From an uncultured Algibacter sp. (GTDB lineage: Bacteria > Bacteroidota > Bacteroidia > Flavobacteriales > Flavobacteriaceae): a stretch of 64,000 nucleotides of DNA. The stretch is from assembly GCF_947487575.1 (NCBI RefSeq), contig NZ_CANKXG010000006.1, forward strand, positions 1-64,000. The letters run 5' to 3'. The notes beneath the pieces were generated by a model. The model was given only the letters and a program-made list of their open reading frames with translations, was not told the DNA's origin and searched no databases. How positions within the stretch are numbered: the first letter of the stretch is position 1; each line of letters opens with the position of its first letter. A program made the translations under genes and the position numbers. Of this stretch, positions 1 to 8,559 are shown one piece after another.

Positions 1-225
1 CAATCATATGATTGTTCAGTTTTAATTAATAAATTTAATCCTTTAATAATCTGTATCGACTATTTAGGACTAGACATATCATCCAATAGTTCTTAAGATG
101 AAAATTCAAATTTTATTTGAGTTAGTCATTAACAAATGACTGAATGTTATTTTTAAAAACCAATATTATTTCTAAAAAAACGCAGCTATTTAACTATTTT
201 CAATTATACTAAGTGCTACATATTA

Positions 226-233
226 TATATTTG
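226..233 (+). promoter_or_regulatory. Probable -7 promoter element of rnhB
   Basis: The octamer TATATTTG matches the Bacteroidota -7 consensus TAnnTTTG and lies 14 bases before the rnhB ATG. No TTG is present at the usual 19-base distance upstream, so the match is partial. The leader would be only a few bases long. Confidence 0.4.
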
Positions 234-247
234 TTTATATTTTATTT

Positions 248-847
248 ATGCTACTACTAAACCATTCAAAACACAAGTTAGAATGCGGAACTGATGAAGC
301 TGGACGTGGCTGTTTAGCTGGGCCAGTTACTGCCGCCGCAGTAATACTTCCTAACACTTTTAAAAATTCAATTTTAAATGATTCAAAACAATTAAGCGAA
401 AAGAAAAAAACCATTTTAAAACCTATTATTGAAAATCAAGCCCTATGTTATGGAATTGCTCATGTATTTCAAGAAAAAATTGACAGTATTAATATATTGA
501 ATGCATCTATTCTGGCCATGCACCTTTCTATTGATAAATTAAATAAAACTCCAGAATTCATTATTGTAGATGGAAATAAATTTAAACCGTATAAAAATAT
601 TCCGCATGCAACTATTATTAAAGGTGATGGTAAATATTTAAGTATTGCTGCAGCTTCCGTTTTAGCTAAAACGTATAGAGATTTATATATGGACAAGATT
701 CATAAAGAATTTCCGATGTATAATTGGAAACAAAACAAAGGCTATCCAACAAAAGAACACAGAGCTGCTATTAAAAAATACGGCATAACAAAGTATCATA
801 GAAAATCGTTTAAATTATTACCTGAGCAATTAAAATTAGATTTGTAA
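248..847 (+). CDS. rnhB: Ribonuclease HII
   Basis: RNase HII cuts the RNA strand of RNA:DNA hybrids and removes single misincorporated ribonucleotides from DNA in the cytoplasm. The 199-residue length is normal for the family. The N-terminal DEAGRG motif supplies Asp16 and Glu17. Asp108 in IIVDGNKF and Asp145 in the KTYRD segment complete the metal-binding set, and the [17 protein letters not shown] block is the usual substrate-contact region. The ATG follows a TATATTTG element by 14 bases. The next gene, a lipoprotein in the same direction, begins 55 bases downstream. Nothing is unusual; the identification is firm. Confidence 0.96.
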   Translation: MLLLNHSKHKLECGTDEAGRGCLAGPVTAAAVILPNTFKNSILNDSKQLSEKKKTILKPIIENQALCYGIAHVFQEKIDSINILNASILAMHLSIDKLNKTPEFIIVDGNKFKPYKNIPHATIIKGDGKYLSIAAASVLAKTYRDLYMDKIHKEFPMYNWKQNKGYPTKEHRAAIKKYGITKYHRKSFKLLPEQLKLDL

Positions 848-902
848 AATCTATTTTAAAACAGGCACTAAGTTTATATATTTACAGAAATTAATTCAAT
901 CC

Positions 903-3335
903 ATGAGATTCCTTTGCTCCCTCCTCCTTCTTATATTATTAATTGGTTGCTCTAAATCTAAAACAGAAAGTTCTAATCTTTTAGATTTTGTACCCAAAAA
1001 CACCTCAGTAATTATTAAAACTTCTAATCTAGAAAATTTAAATAGTAGTATTAGTAACAGTGATTTATTACAACGCATTTCAAAAACGGAAACCTATCAA
1101 TATTTAGAGCAGAAACTATCTCTTTTAACAAACTTAAATACATCAAAAGATGTATTAATTTGTTTTACTAAAGATATAAATGATAGTTTGCATTATTCAA
1201 TCGCAACCAGGCTTACTAAAAATTTATTTTTAACCGACTCGCTACCAAACTACACAGAAGAAAAGCTTTCATATAAAAATAAATCTATAACAAAATCCAC
1301 CTTTAATGATGATGTACTTTATAGCACCATCATTGACAGTACTTTTTTTGCATCATCATCAAAAGCAATTGTTGATGCGGCTTTTCATAATATTAATGAA
1401 GATGCGGAACTTAAAAAAATACTCAAAGCATCAAGCAATCACAAAACGTTTTCATTAGTTTTAATGCCAAATGAAAGCTTTAAACCATTCATTTTTGTAA
1501 AAGACTCATTATCAATTGACAATTTTACAAAATATCTTTCTGTTGATATTGAATTAAACCAAAATGAAACCTATTTTAATGGCATTGCAAAAGCCACAGA
1601 TTCTACTGAAAGTTTAATTAATATTTTCAAGAACACAATTCCTCAAATAAATCAAATACAAAATATTACACCATCTAACAGTGATGGTTTTATGAGTTTT
1701 ACATTTAACAATTTTGATATTATAAAAACTAATTTACTTAAGTATAATAAGGTGGACTCTCTGGATGCTAACACAAAGCTCTTTAACGATATTATTGAAG
1801 TTGGTGTTATTTATGAAGATGATAATCGAGCCATCGTTTTAAACTCTCTTGATATTATAGCCACTAATGATGCCCTTTTAAGTGAACAAACCATTAACAG
1901 CACTTACAGAGAAATTGATATTTATAATTTTAGCAGACCGAACTTGCTTGCTAAAACATTTAAACCTTTAATAAGTGAAACAAGCATTAATTTGTATTGT
2001 ATTTTAGACGACTTTTTTGTATTTACAAATGACGCAGAAATGCTTCAAAACATTATTGCAAACTATCAAAACAAAACAACTTTAAGTAACACATTTTATT
2101 TTAAAAACGTAAAAGAAAAGCTTAGTGACGCCTCGTCATTATTACAGGTTACAGACGCATCTACTCTAAAAACTATTTTAAATAAAAACATTTATGCGAA
2201 TAACAACTATAAACTAAAAAACTATAATGCTTCAGCTATTCAGTTTATATATGACAACAATTTTGCACATGTTAATGGCATCATCCAAAAGAATAAGACA
2301 AGAGCATCTATAAATTCAATTTCGGAAGAATTAAACATTAAACTTGACAAAGCTATTTTAACAAATCCTCAATTAGTTAAAAATCATATTACCAAACAAA
2401 AAGAAATTGCAGTACAAGATGTAAATAATAATTTGTATTTAATTTCAAACAAAGGAAAAATTCTTTGGAAAAAACAACTACAAGGACCTATTTTAGGAGA
2501 AATAGAACAAATTGACATTTATAAAAACGGACGACTACAATTAGCTTTTGCAACGCCTAACCGCATATATGTTTTAGATAGAAACGGAAATGAAGTTAAG
2601 CCTTTTTCATTAAAGTTTAATGATGCCATCACACAACCATTAGCTGTTTTTGATTATGATAATCACAAAAAATACCGATTATTAGTAACTCAAGGTAAAA
2701 ACGTTTTAATGTATGATGTTAAAGGAAAAAGAGTTAATGGATTTACTTTTAAATCAGCCAATAACACCATAATCTGTCAACCAAAACACTTTAGAATTGG
2801 CAGTAAAGATTACCTTGTTTTAAAAACTAAAAACAAACTATACATTTTAGACAGGTTAGGAAAAACAAGAGTTAAACCTAAACAATCTTTTACTTATTCT
2901 AACCAACCCATGTTTTTATACAATAACACATTTACAACCACTACTGCTTCTGGCGATTTAATTTCTGTTGACACAAAAGGAAACGTTTCTTCAAAAAACT
3001 TAAACCTTTCTGAAAATCATAATATTGAAACCACCAGCAAAACTTTAGTTACTCAAAACGAAAACAAACTTTCAATAAAAAACAGAACCACAACCTTAGA
3101 TTTTGGAGAATATTCAAACCCAAAACTTTTTTATATAGATAATAAAATTTATGTTTCCACTACAGATTTACAGTCACATAAAATCTATTTATACGATAGC
3201 CAATCAAAACTGCTCCCAAATTTCCCTGTTTACGGAAACTCATTAATTGCACTTGATAATATTGATAAAGACAGGAATTTAGAGTTTGTAACCAAAGGAG
3301 AATCTAATGCTATAATTTTGTATCAAATAAATTAA
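903..3335 (+). CDS. Large lipoprotein with C-terminal propeller-like repeats
   Basis: This 810-residue protein has an N-terminal lipoprotein signal: a hydrophobic leucine-rich stretch ending in LLIGC, so Cys16 would be lipidated. Residues of about 25-450 form a mixed region of unknown fold, with short blocks about susceptibility of variables such as 'NTSVIIKTSNLENLN' that recall DUF3352-like secreted proteins. From about residue 490 there are repeated strand motifs of the type 'NLYLISNKGKILWKK' and 'RIYVLDRNGNEV', which resemble PQQ/FG-GAP-like propeller blades. It follows rnhB closely and could be cotranscribed. I cannot assign a function; cell-envelope location is inferred from the signal alone. 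Confidence 0.8.
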   Translation: MRFLCSLLLLILLIGCSKSKTESSNLLDFVPKNTSVIIKTSNLENLNSSISNSDLLQRISKTETYQYLEQKLSLLTNLNTSKDVLICFTKDINDSLHYSIATRLTKNLFLTDSLPNYTEEKLSYKNKSITKSTFNDDVLYSTIIDSTFFASSSKAIVDAAFHNINEDAELKKILKASSNHKTFSLVLMPNESFKPFIFVKDSLSIDNFTKYLSVDIELNQNETYFNGIAKATDSTESLINIFKNTIPQINQIQNITPSNSDGFMSFTFNNFDIIKTNLLKYNKVDSLDANTKLFNDIIEVGVIYEDDNRAIVLNSLDIIATNDALLSEQTINSTYREIDIYNFSRPNLLAKTFKPLISETSINLYCILDDFFVFTNDAEMLQNIIANYQNKTTLSNTFYFKNVKEKLSDASSLLQVTDASTLKTILNKNIYANNNYKLKNYNASAIQFIYDNNFAHVNGIIQKNKTRASINSISEELNIKLDKAILTNPQLVKNHITKQKEIAVQDVNNNLYLISNKGKILWKKQLQGPILGEIEQIDIYKNGRLQLAFATPNRIYVLDRNGNEVKPFSLKFNDAITQPLAVFDYDNHKKYRLLVTQGKNVLMYDVKGKRVNGFTFKSANNTIICQPKHFRIGSKDYLVLKTKNKLYILDRLGKTRVKPKQSFTYSNQPMFLYNNTFTTTTASGDLISVDTKGNVSSKNLNLSENHNIETTSKTLVTQNENKLSIKNRTTTLDFGEYSNPKLFYIDNKIYVSTTDLQSHKIYLYDSQSKLLPNFPVYGNSLIALDNIDKDRNLEFVTKGESNAIILYQIN

Positions 3336-3401
3336 TAAGCCATCTATATTTAATAGCAAAACTGAATTGATTATAAATATTAAGAAATTTAACAATACAT
3401 T

Positions 3402-3432
3402 TTTGTCGATAAAAAACTAATCTTTATCTTTA
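3402..3432 (+). promoter_or_regulatory. Promoter of the OmpA-domain operon
   Basis: TTTG at 3402-3405 is followed after exactly 19 bases by TATCTTTA at 3425-3432. This equals the Bacteroidota consensus TTTG-N19-TAnnTTTG with a single mismatch in the last base. It lies 28 bases before the ATG at 3460, giving a leader of about 20 bases. Confidence 0.6.
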
Positions 3433-3459
3433 ACACAGCTATTAATCAAATAATTACAA

Positions 3460-5004
3460 ATGAAATTACCAAAAAATGCAATAGGCATCCTAGTCTTTTG
3501 GCTAGCTATTGTATTTATTATTCCCAATACTGAGGCACAAACCAAACCATTAAAACGCCCAAAAAGCAAAGTTGGTGTATCTAGTGTCGACACTTTTGTT
3601 TCAGAATCTTTTGATATTTATGATAAAGTTTACAAATATGATGCTTATGCCAAAGCAGGCACGCCTTTAGACGATGAAGATATTGATGTTTTAGAAGATG
3701 CTCTTGATGACTTAACAGGCTTAGGCGACAGTGCTCCTAATATATTAGGAGATATTGACGGTTTAAGTATTTTAAAACAAGGGAAAGCTACCCTGCAAAT
3801 GAATAAGGCAAAAAAAGCACTTAAATATAGCATAAAAACTGCAAAAGAACTCTTACTGGGGCAAAGAGAACGTGATAAAAAAGAGGAGGATTCTGAGGAG
3901 GAAGAATCAAATACTAATAATGAGTCTTCTAAAAACCCTTCCGATTCATCAACCAATAAAGAAGAAACATCAAATATTTCAGATAACATTGAGGTTTATA
4001 GCAAATTTGATTTTGTACCTGGAGATGAATTACTCTTTTTTGATGATTTCTCTCAAGATTTCATTGGAGATTTTCCGAGTAAATGGAACACAAACGGCTC
4101 GGGCGAAGTCGTTAAAACGAACAAGGTAAAGGGCAATTGGTTTCAATTAAAATCTGGCTATAACATTCATTTTATTCCCGATTTAAATAACCTACCAGAA
4201 GATTACACTATTGAGTTTGATGTATTAGTTAATGGCGTAGATAAAAATACATCTTCCACTGCTAGATTACATATTATTATAAGTGATAACCCCAAATTTA
4301 ATAAAGGGAATGCGCATTACGTTGAAGCCTCAATTCCTTTTGGGCAGTATGGTGCCTTCGATTTTAGGTTGAGTAATTTTTTCAATAAAAACACAGGAGA
4401 TATTAACTCAAACATTAAAGCAGACATAAGAGACCAAGTTTTAAATCAGCCACACATATCAATCTCGGTAACAAAAAAAAGATATCGTTTGTGGATAAAT
4501 CAAGTAAAATATGTTGATATACCAAGATTCGTTCAAGAATTGAATGTATTAAACTTCATCAAATTTCACATAAACAACTTTAAAGATGATAAAGAGCAAC
4601 TTTTTATAAGAAATCTAAAAGTTGCTAAAGGTGGTGTAGATTTGCGTAGAGAATTACTAAGTAAAGGAAAAGTTTCTACTAATGGTATTTTATTTGATTC
4701 TGGTTCAGCATCTATACAACCTCAATCTTATGGTATTATTCGTCAAATTTCTCAAGTTTTAATGCAAGATGAAAATTTAAAATTGAACATAATAGGTCAT
4801 ACTGATTCTGACGGAAATGACGATACTAATTTAAAATTATCAAAAAACAGAGCTGATGCAGTAAAAGAAGCACTAATTAAAGTTTACAAGATTTCTGGCG
4901 ACAGACTTCAAACTGATGGAAAAGGCGAAAGTATACCTGTTGTAGATAATAGTAATTCTGCTGAAAAAGCTAAAAACAGACGCGTAGAATTTGTGAAAAT
5001 ATAA
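3460..5004 (+). CDS. Secreted OmpA-family protein
   Basis: The 514-residue protein starts with a cleavable signal peptide (hydrophobic residues about 9-24, then EAQ). An acidic, serine-rich low-complexity linker lies near residues 138-175. The middle region, about residues 185-395, is all-beta and resembles a concanavalin-like or laminin-G-like sandwich, with a clear WFQLKSG and IEFDVLVNG strand pattern. The C-terminus, about 405-514, is an OmpA peptidoglycan-binding domain: GILFDSGSASI, the IIGHTDSDG block and the closing KNRRVEFVK. The protein therefore likely anchors to peptidoglycan. A small secreted protein gene follows five bases after the stop, so the two are cotranscribed. Confidence 0.9.
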   Translation: MKLPKNAIGILVFWLAIVFIIPNTEAQTKPLKRPKSKVGVSSVDTFVSESFDIYDKVYKYDAYAKAGTPLDDEDIDVLEDALDDLTGLGDSAPNILGDIDGLSILKQGKATLQMNKAKKALKYSIKTAKELLLGQRERDKKEEDSEEEESNTNNESSKNPSDSSTNKEETSNISDNIEVYSKFDFVPGDELLFFDDFSQDFIGDFPSKWNTNGSGEVVKTNKVKGNWFQLKSGYNIHFIPDLNNLPEDYTIEFDVLVNGVDKNTSSTARLHIIISDNPKFNKGNAHYVEASIPFGQYGAFDFRLSNFFNKNTGDINSNIKADIRDQVLNQPHISISVTKKRYRLWINQVKYVDIPRFVQELNVLNFIKFHINNFKDDKEQLFIRNLKVAKGGVDLRRELLSKGKVSTNGILFDSGSASIQPQSYGIIRQISQVLMQDENLKLNIIGHTDSDGNDDTNLKLSKNRADAVKEALIKVYKISGDRLQTDGKGESIPVVDNSNSAEKAKNRRVEFVKI

Positions 5005-5009
5005 ATGTT

Positions 5010-5687
5010 ATGAAAACAAAAGTTTTAATTTCAATTTGCTCATTTCTTATAAGCTTTATGGCATTTAGCCAAAACGCTTGTAAAACCTATTACCCTTTTG
5101 AAGAAGGCTCAAAATTTGAAATCACAAATTACAACAAAAAAGGCAAAAAAGAAGGCTCTATAAACTATGAAGTTACTAACGTTCAAAACAATGTAGCAAC
5201 TGTAAAAACAATAATATTTGATGCTAAAGGAAAAGAAATAACTACTACTGACTATAAAATAACTTGCGTAGGCAATAGTATTTCAATTGATTTTAAATCT
5301 TTAATGAACCCAGATATGTTTAAACAATATAAAGACATGGATGTGGATTTTACAGGAACCAATGTTGAGTTACCCAACAACTTACAATTAGGGCAGTCTT
5401 TAAAAGATGCCAATATGAATATGGCTATAAATATGGGCGGCATGAAAATGAATATGAGCATAAATATGGTTAACAGAACAGTAGACAAAAAAGAATCTAT
5501 AACTACACCAGCAGGCACTTTTGATTGTTTTGCTTTAAGCTATAACTCAGAAATGAAGATGGGAATGAAAATGAAATTTTCCATCAAAGAATGGATAGCA
5601 GAAGGTGTTGGCGTAGTAAGAAATGAATCATACAATAAAAATGGTAAACTCATGGGATATTCTGAACTTACAAGTCTTAATAAATAA
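5010..5687 (+). CDS. Secreted TapB/DUF3108-like protein
   Basis: The 225-residue protein has a signal peptide (residues 1-20, ending AFSQN). The mature part contains YYPFEEGSKFEI near the start and 'TPAGTFDCFALSY...IKEWIAEGVGVVRNESYNKNGKL' near the end, a pattern I know from TapB/DUF3108-like secreted proteins of Bacteroidota. A methionine-rich run around residues 133-150 and again near 186-192 is striking and could be flexible or metal-interacting, but that is speculation. It lies five bases after the OmpA-domain gene and is followed by a strong terminator, so the two form a short operon. No biochemical function is known to me. Confidence 0.75.
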   Translation: MKTKVLISICSFLISFMAFSQNACKTYYPFEEGSKFEITNYNKKGKKEGSINYEVTNVQNNVATVKTIIFDAKGKEITTTDYKITCVGNSISIDFKSLMNPDMFKQYKDMDVDFTGTNVELPNNLQLGQSLKDANMNMAINMGGMKMNMSINMVNRTVDKKESITTPAGTFDCFALSYNSEMKMGMKMKFSIKEWIAEGVGVVRNESYNKNGKLMGYSELTSLNK

Positions 5688-5722
5688 CGGTTTTTAACCA
5701 CCAAAAGTAAGTCCTCAAATCT

Positions 5723-5759
5723 TGAGCGTCAAAATGTAATGTTTTGGCGCTCATTTTTT
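5723..5759 (+). terminator. Rho-independent terminator after the OmpA-domain operon
   Basis: The stem TGAGCG/CGCTCA extends through a G-U pair and further A-T pairs to about 12 pairs with a 7-base loop, followed by six T residues. A nominal ATG at 5739 lies inside this hairpin, which argues against that codon as the start of the following gene. Confidence 0.85.
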
Positions 5760-5810
5760 GTACTAATTCAAGGTTTATTTTATAGTATTGTAGTCTTAAT
5801 AAAAACACTT

Positions 5811-6860
5811 ATGATTTCAAGAAAAAATGCAGCTATTTCAAAATTTATTATTCATAAAGTTGGTAATAAATTTAACGATACTAAAAATGCTTTTTCAGAA
5901 AAACTAGTCGATTTTGACGAAGCTAGTTATGATTTAATGCTACCATTTTTATTAAGACCATTTGGTAGTGTGGTGCAAAGTTACCGCTTTAATCATCATG
6001 CAAATATTTCTTTAAACGAAATAAATAGTTATTGCACGCAACTGTTTAATGATGAAGATGGATTTATAGAAATTTCAAAACATATAGTAACTCATTTATA
6101 TGAACAATCTAGCTCTGCTCAAATAAAAACAGGTGATGTATTAGTGGTTATGTTTGAAGGTATCGAGTTCAGAGATATGATTACCAATGCCATTGGAATT
6201 TTTAAAATAGAAAGTAAAGTTAATTTCTTTCAAACTTATTTAGAAAATAAAAGTTATGATGTTTTAGTGCAAAAAGGAATTAACTCAAAAAAAGTAGATA
6301 AAGGCTGTTTAATTTTAAATCAGAGCGACACTGAAGGCAATATTATTTTAAGTGTAGACAATAATAGTTATGATGCGCAATATTGGATTAATCATTTTTT
6401 AAACATAAAATATGCTGATGATGCTAATAATCATACTCAACAATACATAGAGCTTTGCAAAGAATTCTCAACCGAGGTTTTAAAAACCAATTATGGCGCG
6501 CAAGAGCGAAACACATTTTTAGCACAAACCATAGATTTCTTTAAAGAAAATGAAGTTGTCAATATTGAACGTTTTAAAGAAGAACTTTTTGAAGAAGAAA
6601 AGCACATTCGAGAATTTGAAAATTACAAAAAAGAATTTGAAGGCGAACAAAATCTGGTCATCAGAAACCAATTTGATGTTGCTGAATCTGTAGTTACTAA
6701 GGAAAAACGAAAAATTAAAACAGATATTAAATTAGACACAAACATTCAAATTAAATTAGACATTGACGCTCCTGATGCCTCGAGCGAATATTTAGAACGT
6801 GGTTATGATGATGAAAAGAAAATGCACTACTATAAAGTGTTCTTTAATGCCGAAGATTAA
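5811..6860 (+). CDS. NdpA-like nucleoid-associated protein
   Basis: This protein of about 349 residues resembles the 37-kDa nucleoid-associated family (NdpA/YejK, PF04245). The family is associated with the nucleoid, but its exact role is not settled. Supporting features are the opening 'ISKFIIHKVGNK', the central 'SAQIKTGDVLVVMFEG' and 'AIGIFKIESK' strands, and the 'KGCLILNQ' block. I chose ATG 5811 instead of the longer reading from 5739, because 5739 lies within a terminator hairpin and the extra 24 residues would add a hydrophobic segment alien to the family. No operon partner is evident. Confidence 0.8.
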   Translation: MISRKNAAISKFIIHKVGNKFNDTKNAFSEKLVDFDEASYDLMLPFLLRPFGSVVQSYRFNHHANISLNEINSYCTQLFNDEDGFIEISKHIVTHLYEQSSSAQIKTGDVLVVMFEGIEFRDMITNAIGIFKIESKVNFFQTYLENKSYDVLVQKGINSKKVDKGCLILNQSDTEGNIILSVDNNSYDAQYWINHFLNIKYADDANNHTQQYIELCKEFSTEVLKTNYGAQERNTFLAQTIDFFKENEVVNIERFKEELFEEEKHIREFENYKKEFEGEQNLVIRNQFDVAESVVTKEKRKIKTDIKLDTNIQIKLDIDAPDASSEYLERGYDDEKKMHYYKVFFNAED

Positions 6861-6895
6861 TTTTTTGAATATCTGCTTTAAATAGCCGAACTTGT

Positions 6896-6925
6896 TGTGA
6901 TAAATTCAACTAATAATTAATTTTG
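6896..6925 (+). promoter_or_regulatory. Promoter of the NTF2-like gene
   Basis: TTG at 6896-6898 is separated by 19 bases from TAATTTTG at 6918-6925, a full match to the Bacteroidota promoter consensus. The ATG follows only five bases after the -7 element, so transcription should begin at or next to the start codon and the mRNA may be leaderless. Confidence 0.65.
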
Positions 6926-6930
6926 TAATT

Positions 6931-7467
6931 ATGAAAAAAACACTTGTCTTTTTAGCTATTATGCTTATTACAAACATTAAAACTACCTACGCTTTTATTC
7001 CAAAAAAATCAAATACAGAAATCAATAAAGATTCACTTCGTATAGCTGAACTGAATCAGTATTGGAAAGCACTCTCCAAAACAGTAAAAGAAGGAGATTT
7101 TGAAGGATATGCCGCTGCATATCATGAAGATGCTGTAGTTATTTTTGCAACTGGAAAAAATAAAGTTTCAGTTCCGCTGGCTAAAGCATTAGCAAGTTGG
7201 AAACAAGGATTTAACGACACGAAAGCTGGAAAGAACAAAAGCGGTGTAACGTTCCGGTTTTCACAACGCATTGGAGATGCCACTACTGCGCACGAAACAG
7301 GCATTTTTAAATATTATACTTCAGACAGTAACAATAAAAACAATGTAGAGATTATGATACATTTTGAAATGCTATTGGTTAAAAAAAATGACAAATGGTT
7401 AGGCGTTATGGAATACCAAAAAAATCAAGCCACACTTAAAGAATGGGAAGCATTAAAAAACAAATAA
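6931..7467 (+). CDS. Secreted NTF2-like (DUF4440/SnoaL-type) protein
   Basis: The 178-residue protein carries a signal peptide (residues 1-21, ending TYA). The mature part, about residues 40-165, has the NTF2-like cone-fold pattern: a helix 'LNQYWKALSKTVKEGDFEGYAAAYHEDAVVIF' followed by strands ending in 'FEMLLVKKNDKWLGVMEYQ'. Such proteins can be ketosteroid-isomerase-like enzymes or binding modules; the substrate cannot be read from the sequence. The gene has its own promoter and terminator and appears to be a single-gene unit. Confidence 0.8.
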   Translation: MKKTLVFLAIMLITNIKTTYAFIPKKSNTEINKDSLRIAELNQYWKALSKTVKEGDFEGYAAAYHEDAVVIFATGKNKVSVPLAKALASWKQGFNDTKAGKNKSGVTFRFSQRIGDATTAHETGIFKYYTSDSNNKNNVEIMIHFEMLLVKKNDKWLGVMEYQKNQATLKEWEALKNK

Positions 7468-7494
7468 GAATCTATATAAATTACATGTATTACC

Positions 7495-7535
7495 CACAAA
7501 AAGACTAAGTAGCACTTGGTCTTTTTGTGTTTTTT
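7495..7535 (+). terminator. Rho-independent terminator
   Basis: ACAAAAAGACTAAG pairs with CTTGGTCTTTTTGT over about 14 pairs (one G-U) around the loop TAGCA, followed by a run of T residues. It separates the NTF2-like gene from ppk2. Confidence 0.9.
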
Positions 7536-7564
7536 ATTAACTTGTGCTTATCCAAAGCACAAGC

Positions 7565-8344
7565 ATGTCAAAAGACAAAAAATTTAACTACGACGAAGAA
7601 CTAGCCATATTACATGAAGAACTGGTGCATCTACAAGAATGGGTAAAAAACCAAGGTTTAAAAGTAGTTATCGTTTTTGAAGGCAGAGATGCTTCAGGAA
7701 AAGGTGGCACAATAAAACGATTTACCGAGCCTTTAAATCCGCGCGTATGCAAAGTAGTTGCTTTAGGAGTACCTACCGAAAGAGAGAAAACCCAATGGTA
7801 TTTCCAAAGATATGCTTACCATTTACCCGCCGCTGGCGAAATTGTTCTTTTTGATAGAAGTTGGTACAATAGAGCTGGAGTTGAAAAAGTTATGGGGTTT
7901 TGTACCAATGATGAGTATGATGAATTTTTAAGGTCCTGTCCTGAATTTGAGCGTATGCTAGTTCGTTCTGGTATTATTGTTTTGAAATACTGGTTTTCTG
8001 TAAGCGATGAAGAACAAGAACGTCGTTTTAAGAATAGAATAAGTAATCCATTAAAACGCTGGAAATTTAGCCCTATGGATTTAGAATCGCGCTCTAGATG
8101 GTTAGAATATTCTAAGGCTAAGGATAATATGTTTGCGCATACTGATACCAAACAAGTACCTTGGTATGTTGTAAACTCAGATAATAAGAAAAAAGCACGT
8201 TTAAATTGTATTAGCCATGTATTGAGCCAGATTCCTTATAAACACATGGATATAAAACCTATTGAATTACCTGAATTACCAGACTATAAAGCTTATGTAA
8301 GACCGCCTATGAACTACCAAACTTTTGTACCCGAGAAGTATTAA
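7565..8344 (+). CDS. ppk2: Polyphosphate kinase 2
   Basis: PPK2 transfers phosphate between polyphosphate and nucleoside phosphates in the cytosol. The 259-residue protein has Walker A 'FEGRDASGKGGTIKR' (about residues 40-54) and Walker B/lid motif 'FDRSWYNRAGVE' (about 97-108), followed by the lid region 'SDEEQERRFKNR'. Length and motifs fit a short single-domain PPK2; whether it prefers NDP (class I) or NMP (class II) cannot be decided. I chose the ATG at 7565 (MSKDKK) over a non-ATG codon at 7544 seven residues upstream. It lies just after a terminator and just before a large inverted-repeat element. Confidence 0.92.
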   Translation: MSKDKKFNYDEELAILHEELVHLQEWVKNQGLKVVIVFEGRDASGKGGTIKRFTEPLNPRVCKVVALGVPTEREKTQWYFQRYAYHLPAAGEIVLFDRSWYNRAGVEKVMGFCTNDEYDEFLRSCPEFERMLVRSGIIVLKYWFSVSDEEQERRFKNRISNPLKRWKFSPMDLESRSRWLEYSKAKDNMFAHTDTKQVPWYVVNSDNKKKARLNCISHVLSQIPYKHMDIKPIELPELPDYKAYVRPPMNYQTFVPEKY

Positions 8345-8377
8345 ATCTACTTGACTTTGTAAAAGTTTTCAACTAAC

Positions 8378-8558
8378 TTCGCTAACGACTGATATAAGTC
8401 ATTAAAACGACGTCATATCATGCTAGTTGGAGTGAATTCCTGCGTCATTCACTCCAACGTCCCCGCGAATAAGATTTGGAGCGACTGCCAAAAGGCACTC
8501 ACACCAACAACGAATAAAATTCATTGAAACAAATCTTATTCGCGGGGACGTTAGCGAA
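8378..8558. repeat. Nested inverted-repeat element (MITE-like)
   Basis: Three sets of arms nest within about 181 bp. The outer arms are TTCGCTAACG (8378-8387) and its complement (8549-8558). A 12-bp perfect hairpin, GTTGGAGTGAAT, lies at 8426-8437 with 8447-8458. A perfect 22-bp inverted repeat pairs 8457-8478 with 8530-8551 and includes CCCCGCGAATAAG. The element is richer in G+C than its surroundings and fills the gap between the convergent ppk2 and lipB genes, ending next to the lipB stop codon. It has no coding capacity. It may be a small non-autonomous mobile element that now acts as a bidirectional terminator. Confidence 0.75.
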
Positions 8559-8559
8559 C

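Noticed and set aside
1-14. Perfect 14-bp palindrome CAATCATATGATTG at the window start
   Set aside because: AT-rich and short; no neighbouring gene is visible on the left and no second copy was noticed.
124-141. Hairpin AGTCATT-AACA-AATGACT before rnhB
   Set aside because: Seven pairs without a T-run and with no link to a gene; not enough for a terminator or regulatory call.
3645-3989. Opposite-strand reading frame within the OmpA-domain gene
   Set aside because: It is a Ser-rich complement of the acidic linker and has no family signature; a shadow of the real gene.
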